From: DALYJJ01 sp031969915
Lineage (GTDB): Bacteria > Acidobacteriota > Terriglobia > Bryobacterales > Bryobacteraceae
Assembly: GCA_031969915.1 (NCBI GenBank)
Contig: DALYJJ010000004.1
Span: 19,650-83,649, forward strand
Reading direction: 5' to 3'
Length of the DNA: 64,000 nucleotides
Shown here: one piece after another, positions 17,431 through 25,780 of the stretch
How positions within the stretch are numbered: position 1 is the first letter of the stretch
Layout: every line of letters starts with the position of its first letter
Notes under the pieces: model-generated
Seen by the model: only the letters and a program-made list of their open reading frames with translations
What the model was told of the DNA's origin: nothing
The model's database searches: none
Made by a program: the position numbers and the translations under genes

Positions 17431-18827
17431 TGAAGACCGCACTTGTGCTGGTACTGGCCTCCACGGCCGCTCTTGCGCAGCAGGTAAAGCTGCCGCCATT
17501 CACGCGAGCCGCCCTGCCCAACGGCGGCACGCTGCTGTTGATGCCCCGCAAGGACGCTCCACTGGTGACGCTGCGGGCGGCCTTCCGCGGGGGGGCCGAA
17601 GCGGCGGACCCGGCCAAGGCGGGCCTGGCTCCGTTGGCCGCCGAGTTGCTTCGCCGCGGCACGGCGTCGCGCTCAAGCGAGCGGTTCTCAGAGGAACTGG
17701 ACGCTCTGGGCGCGTCGTTCAACGCCTACGCCAACCGCCAGTCGCTGGTGGTAGAGATGGAGTTTCTGACCCGGGCTACGGGTCCGGCAATGGCCCTGTT
17801 CACGGACGCGATCCTCAATCCGACCTTCCCCGAAGACGAATTGAAGAAGGCGCTGGCGCAGCGGATCGATCGCGCCAAGGCGGCCAAGGACAACCCGGGC
17901 GCGGCGATCAACGGCTTCCACGAGTCCTTTTTCTTCGGGCCGGATCACGATTACGGCCGGCCGCTGAACGGCGATGAGACCACGCTCGCCAGGATCGTGC
18001 GCGCCGACGTGCTCGACTTCCACAAGCGCAGCTTCACGGGCGCGAACCTGGTTCTCATCGCGGCGGGCGACTTCGATCCGAAGGCGCTGGGCGCGGAGTT
18101 GGAGAAGCAATTCGGCACGCTGCCCAAGGGCACGGCCCACGTCTGGAAGAAGGACACGCCGCCCGCTCGGGCATCGCAAAATCGCCTGCTGCTGGTGGAC
18201 AAGCCGGATGCCACGCAGACCTATTTCCAGATCAGCCAGCCGGGCATCACGCGCACCGATCCCAACTGGCCCGCGCTCTGGCTGCTGAACACGCTGTTCG
18301 GCGGGCGCTTCACGTCGATGCTGAACGACGAGCTGCGGGTGAACAGCGGCCTGACCTACGGAGCCAATTCGATCCTCATGCGGGAGCGGCGCACGGGCCG
18401 CATCAGCATCACCACCTACACCCGGACGGACACCACGGAGAAGGCCATCGACCTCGCGCTGGACATCCTGAAGCGGCTGGGTGAGAAGGGCATCACGGCG
18501 GATCAACTGGCGTCGGCGAAGGCGTACCTGAAGGGGACGTTCCCGCCGCGCTCGCTCGAAACGGCGGACCAGTTGGCCGAGGTGCTGGAGGACCTGGAGC
18601 TCTACGGCTTGAACCGCGGCGAGATCGACGACCTGTTCTCGCGGCTGGATGCGGTGACGCTCGAACAGGCCAACGCGGCGGCGAAGAAGTACTACCAGTC
18701 GCAAGGCCTGGTGTTCACCTTGCTGGGCAACGCGGCCAAGATTCGGGAGGCGGCGAAGAAGTACGCTCCATCGATCACCGAAGTCTCCGTGACCTCGCCG
18801 GGCTACGGGATCCCAGCGAAGCCGTAG
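17430..18827 (+). CDS. M16 peptidase-like non-catalytic partner
   Basis: 465 aa, GTG start overlapping the upstream stop by one base. Signal peptide MKTALVLVLASTAALAQ. The fold is M16 (LPNGGTLLLMPRKDAPLVTLRAAFRGG at the start, FGGRFTSMLNDELR and GLTYGANS later), but the zinc motif is replaced: the HxxEH position reads GLAPLAAELLRRGT with no His. It is therefore predicted to shape the substrate chamber in a heterodimer with the preceding peptidase rather than to cut by itself. Confidence 0.92.
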   Translation: MKTALVLVLASTAALAQQVKLPPFTRAALPNGGTLLLMPRKDAPLVTLRAAFRGGAEAADPAKAGLAPLAAELLRRGTASRSSERFSEELDALGASFNAYANRQSLVVEMEFLTRATGPAMALFTDAILNPTFPEDELKKALAQRIDRAKAAKDNPGAAINGFHESFFFGPDHDYGRPLNGDETTLARIVRADVLDFHKRSFTGANLVLIAAGDFDPKALGAELEKQFGTLPKGTAHVWKKDTPPARASQNRLLLVDKPDATQTYFQISQPGITRTDPNWPALWLLNTLFGGRFTSMLNDELRVNSGLTYGANSILMRERRTGRISITTYTRTDTTEKAIDLALDILKRLGEKGITADQLASAKAYLKGTFPPRSLETADQLAEVLEDLELYGLNRGEIDDLFSRLDAVTLEQANAAAKKYYQSQGLVFTLLGNAAKIREAAKKYAPSITEVSVTSPGYGIPAKP

Positions 18828-18836
18828 CGGCCGGGC

Positions 18837-19649
18837 ATGCCCGAACTGCCTGAGGTGGAAGCGGTGTGCCGGCGGATCGCGCCGGCGATTCTGGGTGCGG
18901 AGATCGCCGCCGCCAAGGTCGTTCGCCCGCGGATCGCCCGGCCGCAACGGCCCTCGGCGATCGAGCGGAAGCTCTCGCAGCGGCGCGTGGAAGCCGTGGC
19001 GCGGCGCGCCAAGCACATCCTGATCCACCTGGACGGGGGCCTGACGCTGGTGGTCCACCTGGGGATGACGGGCAACCTCTTCGTGGTCCCCGACGCGCGG
19101 TTCCGGCCGGTGGCCACGCGCTTCTACGCCACCCTGAGCGACGGGCGCGGGCTGCTGTTGGAGGACTCTCGGATGTTCGGCAAGGTCTCGCTGTACCCGA
19201 GCGCGGGTCTGGGAGAGCGCCTCCCGCCGCTGGGCCCGGAGCCGCTCGACCCGGCGTTCACACCGGAGGTCCTGGCCGCCCTGGCGTCGCGGACGCGCCA
19301 GCCGGCCAAGCTGTTCCTCATGGACCAGCGCCGCGTGGCCGGGCTGGGCAACATCTACGCGGCCGAAGCGCTGTTTGAAGCGAAGATCGACCCCCGCACC
19401 GCCACCAATCGCCTAGGACTCACCCGCATCCGCCGCCTCCACGCGGCGATTGTTGGAGTTTTGGACAGCGCGGTACAATCGTGTGTACTCGCGTATGCCA
19501 CCCCCGGCCGGTTTGTCGAGGGCGAAGCATACCCGGTCGCGGTCTATGGTCGGGAGGGCGAGCCCTGCCGGACGTGCGGCGCCCGGATCCGCCGCATCGA
19601 GCAGGGCGCACGCTCCACATACTTCTGCCCGCGGTGCCAGAAACGGTAG
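18837..19649 (+). CDS. mutM: Formamidopyrimidine-DNA glycosylase
   Basis: 270 aa. A base-excision repair enzyme that removes 8-oxoguanine and formamidopyrimidines and nicks the abasic site. It begins MPELPEVEAV with the catalytic Pro-2 and Glu-3. It keeps HLGMTG with the lesion-recognition loop, GLGNIYAAEALF, and a C-terminal zinc finger with CRTCGARI and YFCPRCQ. Full length for the family. It follows the M16 pair by 9 nt and precedes the methyltransferase gene by 6 nt, so it is probably co-transcribed with both. Confidence 0.96.
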   Translation: MPELPEVEAVCRRIAPAILGAEIAAAKVVRPRIARPQRPSAIERKLSQRRVEAVARRAKHILIHLDGGLTLVVHLGMTGNLFVVPDARFRPVATRFYATLSDGRGLLLEDSRMFGKVSLYPSAGLGERLPPLGPEPLDPAFTPEVLAALASRTRQPAKLFLMDQRRVAGLGNIYAAEALFEAKIDPRTATNRLGLTRIRRLHAAIVGVLDSAVQSCVLAYATPGRFVEGEAYPVAVYGREGEPCRTCGARIRRIEQGARSTYFCPRCQKR

Positions 19650-19655
19650 CAACCC

Positions 19656-21530
19656 ATGACCACCTCCCCCGGTATCCTCTCAAAAGCGCTGGAGTTTCGC
19701 GAACGCCTGGAAAAGGGCATCCTGGTCGCCGACGGCGCGATGGGCACGATGCTCTACGGCAAGGGCATCTTCATCAACCGATGCTTCGATGAGCTCAACA
19801 TATCGTCTCCCCAGATGGTTCGAGAGATCCACCAGGAGTACGTGAAGGTTGGCGCAGAAATCATTGAAACGAATACCTATGGAGCCAGCCGTCCACGGCT
19901 CGCCGCCTTCGGTCTGGCGGAGAAACTGAAAGACATTAACGCCGCCGGAGTGAAGTTGGCGCGCGAGGCGGCCGGGGAGAAGGCGTTTGTGGCGGGGGCG
20001 ATCGGTCCGCTGGGCGTCGCCATCGAACCCCTCGGCCCGACGTCGTTCGAAGAGGCCCGGGGCCACTTCCGGGAGCAGGCGGAAGCGCTGCTCGAAGCGG
20101 GGATCGACCTGGTCGTGATCGAGACCATCTCGAATCTTCATGAGGTTCGGGAAGCGATCCTGGCCGCCCGGGAAGCCGCCGGCAAGGACATGGTGATTGT
20201 CGCCCACGTCACCATCGACGACTACGGCAACATGGCCGACGGCACGGACACGCAGACCTTCACGCAAGCCCTAAACGAACTGCCCGCCGATGTCATCGGA
20301 CTGAACTGCTCAGTGGGCCCGAAGGTGATGCTGGAGACCATTGAGAAGATGGTCAAGATCTCCCGCAAGCCGTTGAGCGCGATGCCCAACGCGGGGCAGC
20401 CGGCGTTCGTCGAGGGCCGGCAGATCTACCTCTGTTCACCGGAGTACATGTCGCAGTACGTGCGCCGGTTCATGTGGGAAGGCGTCAAGATCGTCGGCGG
20501 CTGCTGCGGCACGACGCCGGAGCACATCAAACTGATCACCTCGGAGGCGCGCTCGCTCCAACCGCTGCAGCGGAAGCTGGCGGTAACGGTGGAGGAGCCC
20601 AAGACCAAGGCCAAGGCGATGGAGAAGGCGCCGGTCGGGGCGAAATCGAAGCTGGGCGCGAAACTAGCCAAGGGCGAGTTCGTCTCCTTTGTCGAGATCC
20701 TGCCTCCGCGGGGTGTCGACGCTTCGAAGGAGATCTCCGGGGCGGCGCTGTGCGCGCGGCATGGAATCGACTGCATCAACGTGCCGGATGGCCCGCGGGC
20801 GAGCGCGCGCCTGAGCGCGCAAGTGACGTGCCAGCTCATCCAGCGTGACGCTGGCATTGAAGCAGTACTTCACTTTTGCTGTCGTGACCGCAACATTCTA
20901 GGGATCCAATCGGAATTGCTGGGCGCCCACGCAGCGGGAGTTCGGAATCTGATTTGCATCACCGGGGATCCGCCCCGGATGGGCACCTACCCGGATGCAA
21001 CCGCCGTCTTCGATGTTGACGCTATCGGATTGACAAATATAGTCAATAACCTGAATCATGGGCTCGACATCGGGGGCAATCCGATGGGTTCCCAGACCAG
21101 CCTGTTGCTGGGAGTGGGCGCGAATCCGGGCGCACTGAACCTGGACGAGGAACTCCGCCGCTTCGAATGGAAGGTTCAGGCCGGAGCCGAGTATGTGGTT
21201 ACGCAGCCTGTATTTGACCTTGAATTGTTGGAGCAGTTCTTGAAGCGGACAGAGCAGTTTCAGATCCCTTTTGTCGCCGGAATCTGGCCCCTGACCAGCT
21301 ACCGGAACGCCGAATTCATGGTTAACGAGCTGCGGGTGCCGGTGCCGGAAAAGTACATGGCGCGGATGCGGAACGCGGACTCGGCGGAGAAGGCCCGTGC
21401 CGAGGGCATCGCCATCGCCCGGGAGATGGTGGAGCAGGTGCAGCCGATGGTGCGGGGCGTGCAGCTCAGCGCGCCGTTCGGGCGGTACGACATGGCGATC
21501 CAGGTGGCGGAGGCGATTCGGCGGGTGTAA
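19656..21530 (+). CDS. Homocysteine S-methyltransferase / methylenetetrahydrofolate reductase fusion
   Basis: 624 aa. Residues about 15-300 are a zinc-dependent homocysteine S-methyltransferase: LVADGAMGTMLY, GAEIIETNTYGA, and zinc ligands Cys-218 (GLNCSVGP) and Cys-283/Cys-284 (GGCCGTTPEH). After an Ala/Lys linker at about 305-340, the second half is an FAD-dependent MetF barrel beginning FVSFVEILPPRG, with LICITGDPP and AEYVVTQPVFDLE. The same two-domain order occurs in B. subtilis YitJ. It would make 5-methyl-THF and transfer a methyl group to homocysteine for methionine synthesis; the methyl donor of the first domain is uncertain (family knowledge). Confidence 0.93.
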   Translation: MTTSPGILSKALEFRERLEKGILVADGAMGTMLYGKGIFINRCFDELNISSPQMVREIHQEYVKVGAEIIETNTYGASRPRLAAFGLAEKLKDINAAGVKLAREAAGEKAFVAGAIGPLGVAIEPLGPTSFEEARGHFREQAEALLEAGIDLVVIETISNLHEVREAILAAREAAGKDMVIVAHVTIDDYGNMADGTDTQTFTQALNELPADVIGLNCSVGPKVMLETIEKMVKISRKPLSAMPNAGQPAFVEGRQIYLCSPEYMSQYVRRFMWEGVKIVGGCCGTTPEHIKLITSEARSLQPLQRKLAVTVEEPKTKAKAMEKAPVGAKSKLGAKLAKGEFVSFVEILPPRGVDASKEISGAALCARHGIDCINVPDGPRASARLSAQVTCQLIQRDAGIEAVLHFCCRDRNILGIQSELLGAHAAGVRNLICITGDPPRMGTYPDATAVFDVDAIGLTNIVNNLNHGLDIGGNPMGSQTSLLLGVGANPGALNLDEELRRFEWKVQAGAEYVVTQPVFDLELLEQFLKRTEQFQIPFVAGIWPLTSYRNAEFMVNELRVPVPEKYMARMRNADSAEKARAEGIAIAREMVEQVQPMVRGVQLSAPFGRYDMAIQVAEAIRRV

Positions 21531-21584
21531 GGGGCTTGCCGTCCGCCTTCCAGAGGAGCATAGTGCGGGGAGGAGGTAACGGCC

Positions 21585-22586
21585 ATGTCGCTGTTCCCAA
21601 CCAGAGTCCCCGCCGCCTACCTGTTCGCGGCGGGCGCCGTGATCGTCGCCTGGGGCGCTTTGGGCCTGTACGCGGGTGCGCAAGAAGGCCTCAGCGGCGG
21701 GCTCTACGGGCCGGATTACCTGGCCGAGCAGGTCCCGCCCGGCACGGGCCTGCAGCCGGGCGACCGTGTGATCAGCGTGGAGGGGATTCCGGTGGAGCGC
21801 CTCGGGATGGAATCCCGCTGGCCCGGCGCGCTGCGGCCGCGCGCGGGCGAATCGCGCCGCTTCGTCGTCGACCGCAAGGGCGCGCGGATTCCCTTGGACG
21901 TGGTCTTCCCCGCCCCGTCGCGAGCCGCGATGGAGACGCGTTTGGGGGCCGCGTTGTTCGGTGTCGCATTCCTGCTCACCGGGCTGTGGGCCTATCTCGG
22001 CCCGGCCACGCACGCCACGTCGCTGTTCGCGGCGGCGGGCCTGTCGGTGGGCCTCTCGGCGAGCCTCGGCCTGGGTCCTCACCTGGGCTCCTGGAGCGGC
22101 GTCCCGTCGCACCTGAGCACCACGTGCCTGGTTGTGGCCGCGGCCGTGATGCTTGAGTTCTTCCTGGTGTACCCCAAGCCGCGGGACGACGCGGCCCGAG
22201 CAGGTTTGCGCTGGGTGATTTACCTGCCGTGCGCCGTCCTGATCGCCGCCTTCGCAACGGAACTCGCGGTGCACCCGGCGCTCTATCACAAGGTCGGGTG
22301 GCTGCCCGACCTGCTGGTGCTCGGCTATGCCGCGCTGGCCGTGGCCGCGGTGGCCCACACGCTCTACCGCACGGCGCGGCACGAGCTGCTGGCGTCCGGC
22401 ATGTACCTCATCGCCGTGGGACACCTATTGACGATCTTCGCGATGATCGCCGCCGCCGCCTTCGGCGCGCCCGCCTGGACCTACGGCGCCGCCGCGCTGC
22501 CCGCGCCGCTGGCGGTGGCGCTGGCGATTAGCCGACAGATCGCGATGGCGAGCGCCCAGCCCGCGCCGGGCGGCGCGCGGGGATGA
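21585..22586 (+). CDS. PDZ-domain polytopic membrane protein, unknown
   Basis: 333 aa, GGAGG 8 nt before the ATG. One N-terminal helix (AAYLFAAGAVIVAWGALGLYA), then an extracytoplasmic PDZ-like segment at about residues 45-110 (GTGLQPGDRVISVEGIPVERL), then six or seven helices to about residue 320 and a short tail. The layout recalls the sensor half of 7TM histidine kinases that carry an N-terminal PDZ, but no kinase domain follows. It converges with the isomerase/epimerase gene, with 5 nt between stops. Confidence 0.7.
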   Translation: MSLFPTRVPAAYLFAAGAVIVAWGALGLYAGAQEGLSGGLYGPDYLAEQVPPGTGLQPGDRVISVEGIPVERLGMESRWPGALRPRAGESRRFVVDRKGARIPLDVVFPAPSRAAMETRLGAALFGVAFLLTGLWAYLGPATHATSLFAAAGLSVGLSASLGLGPHLGSWSGVPSHLSTTCLVVAAAVMLEFFLVYPKPRDDAARAGLRWVIYLPCAVLIAAFATELAVHPALYHKVGWLPDLLVLGYAALAVAAVAHTLYRTARHELLASGMYLIAVGHLLTIFAMIAAAAFGAPAWTYGAAALPAPLAVALAISRQIAMASAQPAPGGARG

Positions 22587-22591
22587 TCGAT

Positions 22592-23641
22592 CTACGAGAT
22601 GCCGAGGATCCGGCGGTTCCGTCCGGCGTCCGTGGCCGCGCCGGCGAAGTCGTCGAACGCCTTCGACGGCACGTCGATGAGCTGCGATTGGATGAACGGC
22701 GCGCCCTCGGCCGCGCCCTGCGCCGCGTCCTTGAAGCAGCACTCCCATTCGAGCACCGCCCAGCTCTGGTAACCCACCGCGGTCAGCCGCGAGAAGACCT
22801 GCTTGAAGTCCACCTGGCCGTCGCCTAGGGAGCGGAACCGCCCGGCGCGCTGCTGCCAGCCGGCGTAGCCCGAATAGACGCCCTGCTTGGCGCTCGGCCG
22901 GAACTCGGCGTCCTTCACATGGAACGCCTTGATGCGCGGGCCGTAGGCGTCGATGAAGCCGACGTAGTCCAGGCACTGCAGGATGAAGTGCGAGGGATCG
23001 TAATTGATGGCCACGCGCGGGTGGCCGCCCATGGCGTCGAGGAAACGCTCGAAGGTTTCGCCGTCGTAGAGGTCTTCGCCGGGGTGGAGTTCGTAGGCGA
23101 GGTCGACGCCGTACTGGTCGGCGCAATCGTAAATCGGCTTCCAGCGGCGCGCCAGTTCGGCGAAGCCTTCTTCCACCAGGCCCGCCGGCCGCTGCGGCCA
23201 CGGATAGAGGAACGGCCAGAGCAGCGCGCCGGAGAAGGTCGGGCTGACCGGGAGGCCGAGGTTCGCCGACGCCTGGATGACGTACTTCATTTGCTGCGTG
23301 GCCCACTCGCTGCGGGCCTTCGGATTCCCGCGCACTTCAGGCGCGGCGAAGGCGTCGAAGAGATCGTCGTAGGCCGGATGCGAGGCCACTAACTGGCCTT
23401 GTAAGTGGGACGCCAGCTCGGTGATGGCGAGGCCGTTGGTCTGCCCTTTCAAGTCGTCGCAGTAGGTCTTCGACCCGGCGGCTTTCTGGATGTCGATGAC
23501 GCGCCCGTCCCAGGAGGGGATCTGCACGCCGATATAGCCGAGCGACTTCGCCCAGGCCGTGATGTTCGGCAGGGTGTTGAAGGGTGCGGCGTCGCCCATG
23601 AATTGGGCCAGGAAGATGGCGGGACCTTTGATCTGTGACAT
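22592..23641 (-). CDS. Sugar phosphate isomerase/epimerase (AP endonuclease 2 fold)
   Basis: 349 aa from the ATG at 23641, which has GAGGAG upstream; the frame stays open further upstream but without homologous sequence. A xylose-isomerase-like TIM barrel with metal-site segments YELHPGEDLYDGETF, VAINYDPSHFILQCLDYV, IKAFHVKDAEF and WAVLEWECCF. These supply the Glu, Asp, His and Glu ligands of the family. Cytoplasmic: no signal peptide. The sugar substrate is unknown; inositol- or ketose-type substrates are typical. Divergent from the Sua5-type gene. Confidence 0.9.
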   Translation of the reverse strand: MSQIKGPAIFLAQFMGDAAPFNTLPNITAWAKSLGYIGVQIPSWDGRVIDIQKAAGSKTYCDDLKGQTNGLAITELASHLQGQLVASHPAYDDLFDAFAAPEVRGNPKARSEWATQQMKYVIQASANLGLPVSPTFSGALLWPFLYPWPQRPAGLVEEGFAELARRWKPIYDCADQYGVDLAYELHPGEDLYDGETFERFLDAMGGHPRVAINYDPSHFILQCLDYVGFIDAYGPRIKAFHVKDAEFRPSAKQGVYSGYAGWQQRAGRFRSLGDGQVDFKQVFSRLTAVGYQSWAVLEWECCFKDAAQGAAEGAPFIQSQLIDVPSKAFDDFAGAATDAGRNRRILGIS

Positions 23642-23729
23642 GGTTTGGAGAACTCCTCGGATATCGTATGACACAGCAACCGGGTTGCGCCATCCCCAAG
23701 CGCGAGCTACACTTGGGGCTTCAAGCTCC

Positions 23730-24365
23730 GTGGCAACTGACCTCATCGAGATCGACCCCGAGCAACCCTCGCCCGAAGCCATCGAACGCGCCGCCGCCGC
23801 GCTCCGGCGCGGCGAAGTGGTGGCCATCCCCAGCGATGCGCTCTACACGCTCGTCGCCGACCCCTTCAACCTGGCCGCGGTGGGCCGCGTCTTCCACGCC
23901 AAGGGACGCGAGGCCCAGCGCTCGCTGCCCCTGCTGGTGTCCGACGTGATGGCCGAAGAGTTGGTGCGCGATCTGAGTTCCCGCTTCTACATGCTGGCCC
24001 GGCGCTTCTGGCCGGGCCCGCTGACGATCATCGTCCCGGCCAGTTCGCGCGTGCCGCTCAAGGTCACCGGCAACACGGGCCGCCTGGGCGTGCGGCAGTC
24101 GAAGTCGCCCGTGGCGAACGCGTTGCTCGAGTGGCTCCAGCAGCCGCTCATCGCCACCTCGGCGAACATCTCCGGCATGCCCACCTGCCGCTCCGGCATC
24201 GAGACCTTCGGCATGATGGACGGCCGGGTGAACCTGGTCCTCGACGGAGGGCTCTCGGCGGGCGGCGGCTCCACCACGGTGGACATCACCGAACCCTACT
24301 GGCGAATGATCAAGGAAGGCTCAATCTCCGAGAAAGAGATCGCCGAAGCACTGAAGACGCGCTAG
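23730..24365 (+). CDS. L-threonylcarbamoyladenylate synthase (Sua5/TsaC family)
   Basis: 211 aa from the GTG at 23730; upstream in-frame codons are antisense to the neighbouring gene. Makes threonylcarbamoyl-AMP from threonine, bicarbonate and ATP for the universal t6A37 tRNA modification. Family motifs: RGEVVAIPSDALYTLVADPF, KGREAQRSLPLLV, RRFWPGPLTIIVPAS, LGVRQS and ATSANISG. The usual K-R-S-x-x-x-P reads EAQRSLPL. It lacks the extra C-terminal Sua5 domain, so it is the short TsaC type. No RBS is obvious. Confidence 0.93.
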   Translation: MATDLIEIDPEQPSPEAIERAAAALRRGEVVAIPSDALYTLVADPFNLAAVGRVFHAKGREAQRSLPLLVSDVMAEELVRDLSSRFYMLARRFWPGPLTIIVPASSRVPLKVTGNTGRLGVRQSKSPVANALLEWLQQPLIATSANISGMPTCRSGIETFGMMDGRVNLVLDGGLSAGGGSTTVDITEPYWRMIKEGSISEKEIAEALKTR

Positions 24366-24381
24366 CGGCGTTCCTTCCCTG

Positions 24382-24398
24382 CGTGCCAGGACGGCACG
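24382..24398 (+). terminator. Weak hairpin after Sua5-type gene
   Basis: CGTGCC (24382-24387) and GGCACG (24393-24398) form a 6-bp stem with a 5-nt loop, 17 nt after the stop. No T run follows, so termination is uncertain. Confidence 0.3.
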
Positions 24399-24520
24399 GC
24401 TAAGCACCCCCACATCCCCTCCACCGGGCCGGCGATCTTCACTTTCCCAAAAGAAAGTTCCTCGTTCTTTGTAACAGCCGCAAACCCATTCCCGAATGTA
24501 TACAGTGAGGGCCCTTTTCT

Positions 24521-24573
24521 GCGAAGAAGGCGCGCGGCGGGGCTGGGGTTAGGTAAGACGCCTTCGCGGAGGG
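24521..24573 (+). promoter_or_regulatory. Leader hairpin next to RBS of PEP-CTERM gene
   Basis: GCGAAG(AA)GGCG (24521-24532) can pair with CGCCTTCGC (24559-24567), a 9-10-bp stem with a 2-nt bulge. The GGAGGG ribosome binding site follows directly at 24568-24573 and the ATG lies at 24584. Stem formation could affect ribosome access; this is inference. Confidence 0.35.
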
Positions 24574-24583
24574 AAATGGATCC

Positions 24584-25639
24584 ATGCGATTGACTCTTTG
24601 TTCCGGCGCTCTGCTCGCCGTTTTGGGTTGTCTGCCCCTGGCGGCCAACTCGGTTTCCTTTACCATTACGAACCTCGGCGTGCTGCCGGGATCGGACTTC
24701 TCGGAAGCGTTAGCGGTCAATAATGCGGGCCAAGTAGCGGGTAGGCTCTCCCGCGCGAACAGCGACCGCGCGTTTCTGTGGGATGGCACGCAGATGATCG
24801 ACTTGGGCCTGGGCATGGCAACGGGGATCAACGATCAGGCCCAGGTGGTGGGCATGAGCCGAGCATCTGGCGTGAATCAGGCCTTTCTTTACTCCGCAGG
24901 GGTCCGTACGGACCTGCCCCTGGTCGGCGGCACAACTGGCAACGAGGCGACTGACATCAACAACGCCGGGGTGGTCACTGGTCTCGTAGCAGGTTTCCCG
25001 CCTCGTGCCGTCACATGGTCCAACGGCCAGGGCTCGCTCCTGGAGCCGAACAACACTGGCGAAGCGAGGGCCGTCAATGAGGCGGGAACCGTTGTCGGCA
25101 GTTCGTTTCTCGATGCCGCTGTCTTCAGCAACGGGTCAATCAACCTTCTGGCCGGCCTCCCTGGGTCGTTTCGAAGCCAGGCCAACGCCATCAGCGAGAG
25201 TGGGCTGATTGCCGGGTATTCAAACGTGAATTCCGCTTCCAGAGCGGTGCTCTGGGACGGCGCGAATGCGCCTCTGGACCTGGGTTTTCTTCCTGGTGCG
25301 AATTTCGCGGTCGCTAACGGCGTGAATAGCGCGGGATGGGTTGTGGGATTCCAGGTTACGACGATGGGGCGAGCGTTTCTTTACCGGAACGGGCAGTTGC
25401 TGGACCTCAATAGCTTTCTGCCTGCCAACTCCGGCTGGGTTCTCAGTGAGGCCTTCGCGGTCAGCGAAGCCGGGCACATCGTCGGCTATGGCCAGTTCAA
25501 CGGGCTGGGCAAGCGCGCGTTTCTGCTGACTCCGGACCAGTTGCTGACCGTGGTTCCGGAGCCCTCCACCTATGCTGCTCTCACTGGGCTGGGGCTGGCC
25601 GCCTTCGCCTGGGCGCGGCGGCGCCGGGTCTCGCGATAG
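24584..25639 (+). CDS. PEP-CTERM-anchored HAF-repeat surface protein
   Basis: 351 aa. Signal peptide MRLTLCSGALLAVLGCLPLAANS, then repeated HAF-type units of about 40 residues built on 'A.avNnaGqVaG.....a.raFLw..G...dLG'. Examples are NNAGQVAGRLSRANSDRAFL and INDQAQVVGMSRASGVNQAF. The C-terminus VVPEPSTYAALTGLGLAAFAWARRRR is a classical PEP-CTERM signal: Pro-Glu-Pro, one helix, Arg cluster. It should be processed by an exosortase and sent to the surface or matrix. No exosortase gene lies in the window. A strong inverted repeat at 25686-25713 follows the gene. Confidence 0.92.
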   Translation: MRLTLCSGALLAVLGCLPLAANSVSFTITNLGVLPGSDFSEALAVNNAGQVAGRLSRANSDRAFLWDGTQMIDLGLGMATGINDQAQVVGMSRASGVNQAFLYSAGVRTDLPLVGGTTGNEATDINNAGVVTGLVAGFPPRAVTWSNGQGSLLEPNNTGEARAVNEAGTVVGSSFLDAAVFSNGSINLLAGLPGSFRSQANAISESGLIAGYSNVNSASRAVLWDGANAPLDLGFLPGANFAVANGVNSAGWVVGFQVTTMGRAFLYRNGQLLDLNSFLPANSGWVLSEAFAVSEAGHIVGYGQFNGLGKRAFLLTPDQLLTVVPEPSTYAALTGLGLAAFAWARRRRVSR

Positions 25640-25685
25640 CGGCCTGTCCCCGCGGACAGATGGTTGCTCGATTTGCTTGGACATC

Positions 25686-25713
25686 CCGGGCGCGTCCGCG
25701 GCGACGCGCCCGG
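25686..25713. terminator. 11-bp perfect hairpin after PEP-CTERM gene
   Basis: CCGGGCGCGTC (25686-25696) and GACGCGCCCGG (25703-25713) form an 11-bp perfect stem with a 6-nt loop, followed only by TAGCTTTCG. It is either a terminator without a proper T run or a processing or attenuation hairpin ahead of the TPR lipoprotein gene. Confidence 0.45.
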
Positions 25714-25726
25714 TAGCTTTCGTCCG

Positions 25727-25750
25727 CCGGCATACCGGCCGGCATACCGG
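25727..25750. repeat. Tandem 12-bp direct repeat
   Basis: CCGGCATACCGG occurs twice head to tail (25727-25738 and 25739-25750) with no mismatch. Each unit is itself close to an inverted repeat (CCGG..CCGG). It lies 30 nt before the ATG of the TPR lipoprotein and just after the 11-bp hairpin, where a transcription factor or a small-RNA contact could act. Confidence 0.7.
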
Positions 25751-25780
25751 ATCGAACTCTACAAACGGGAGCAAAACACT

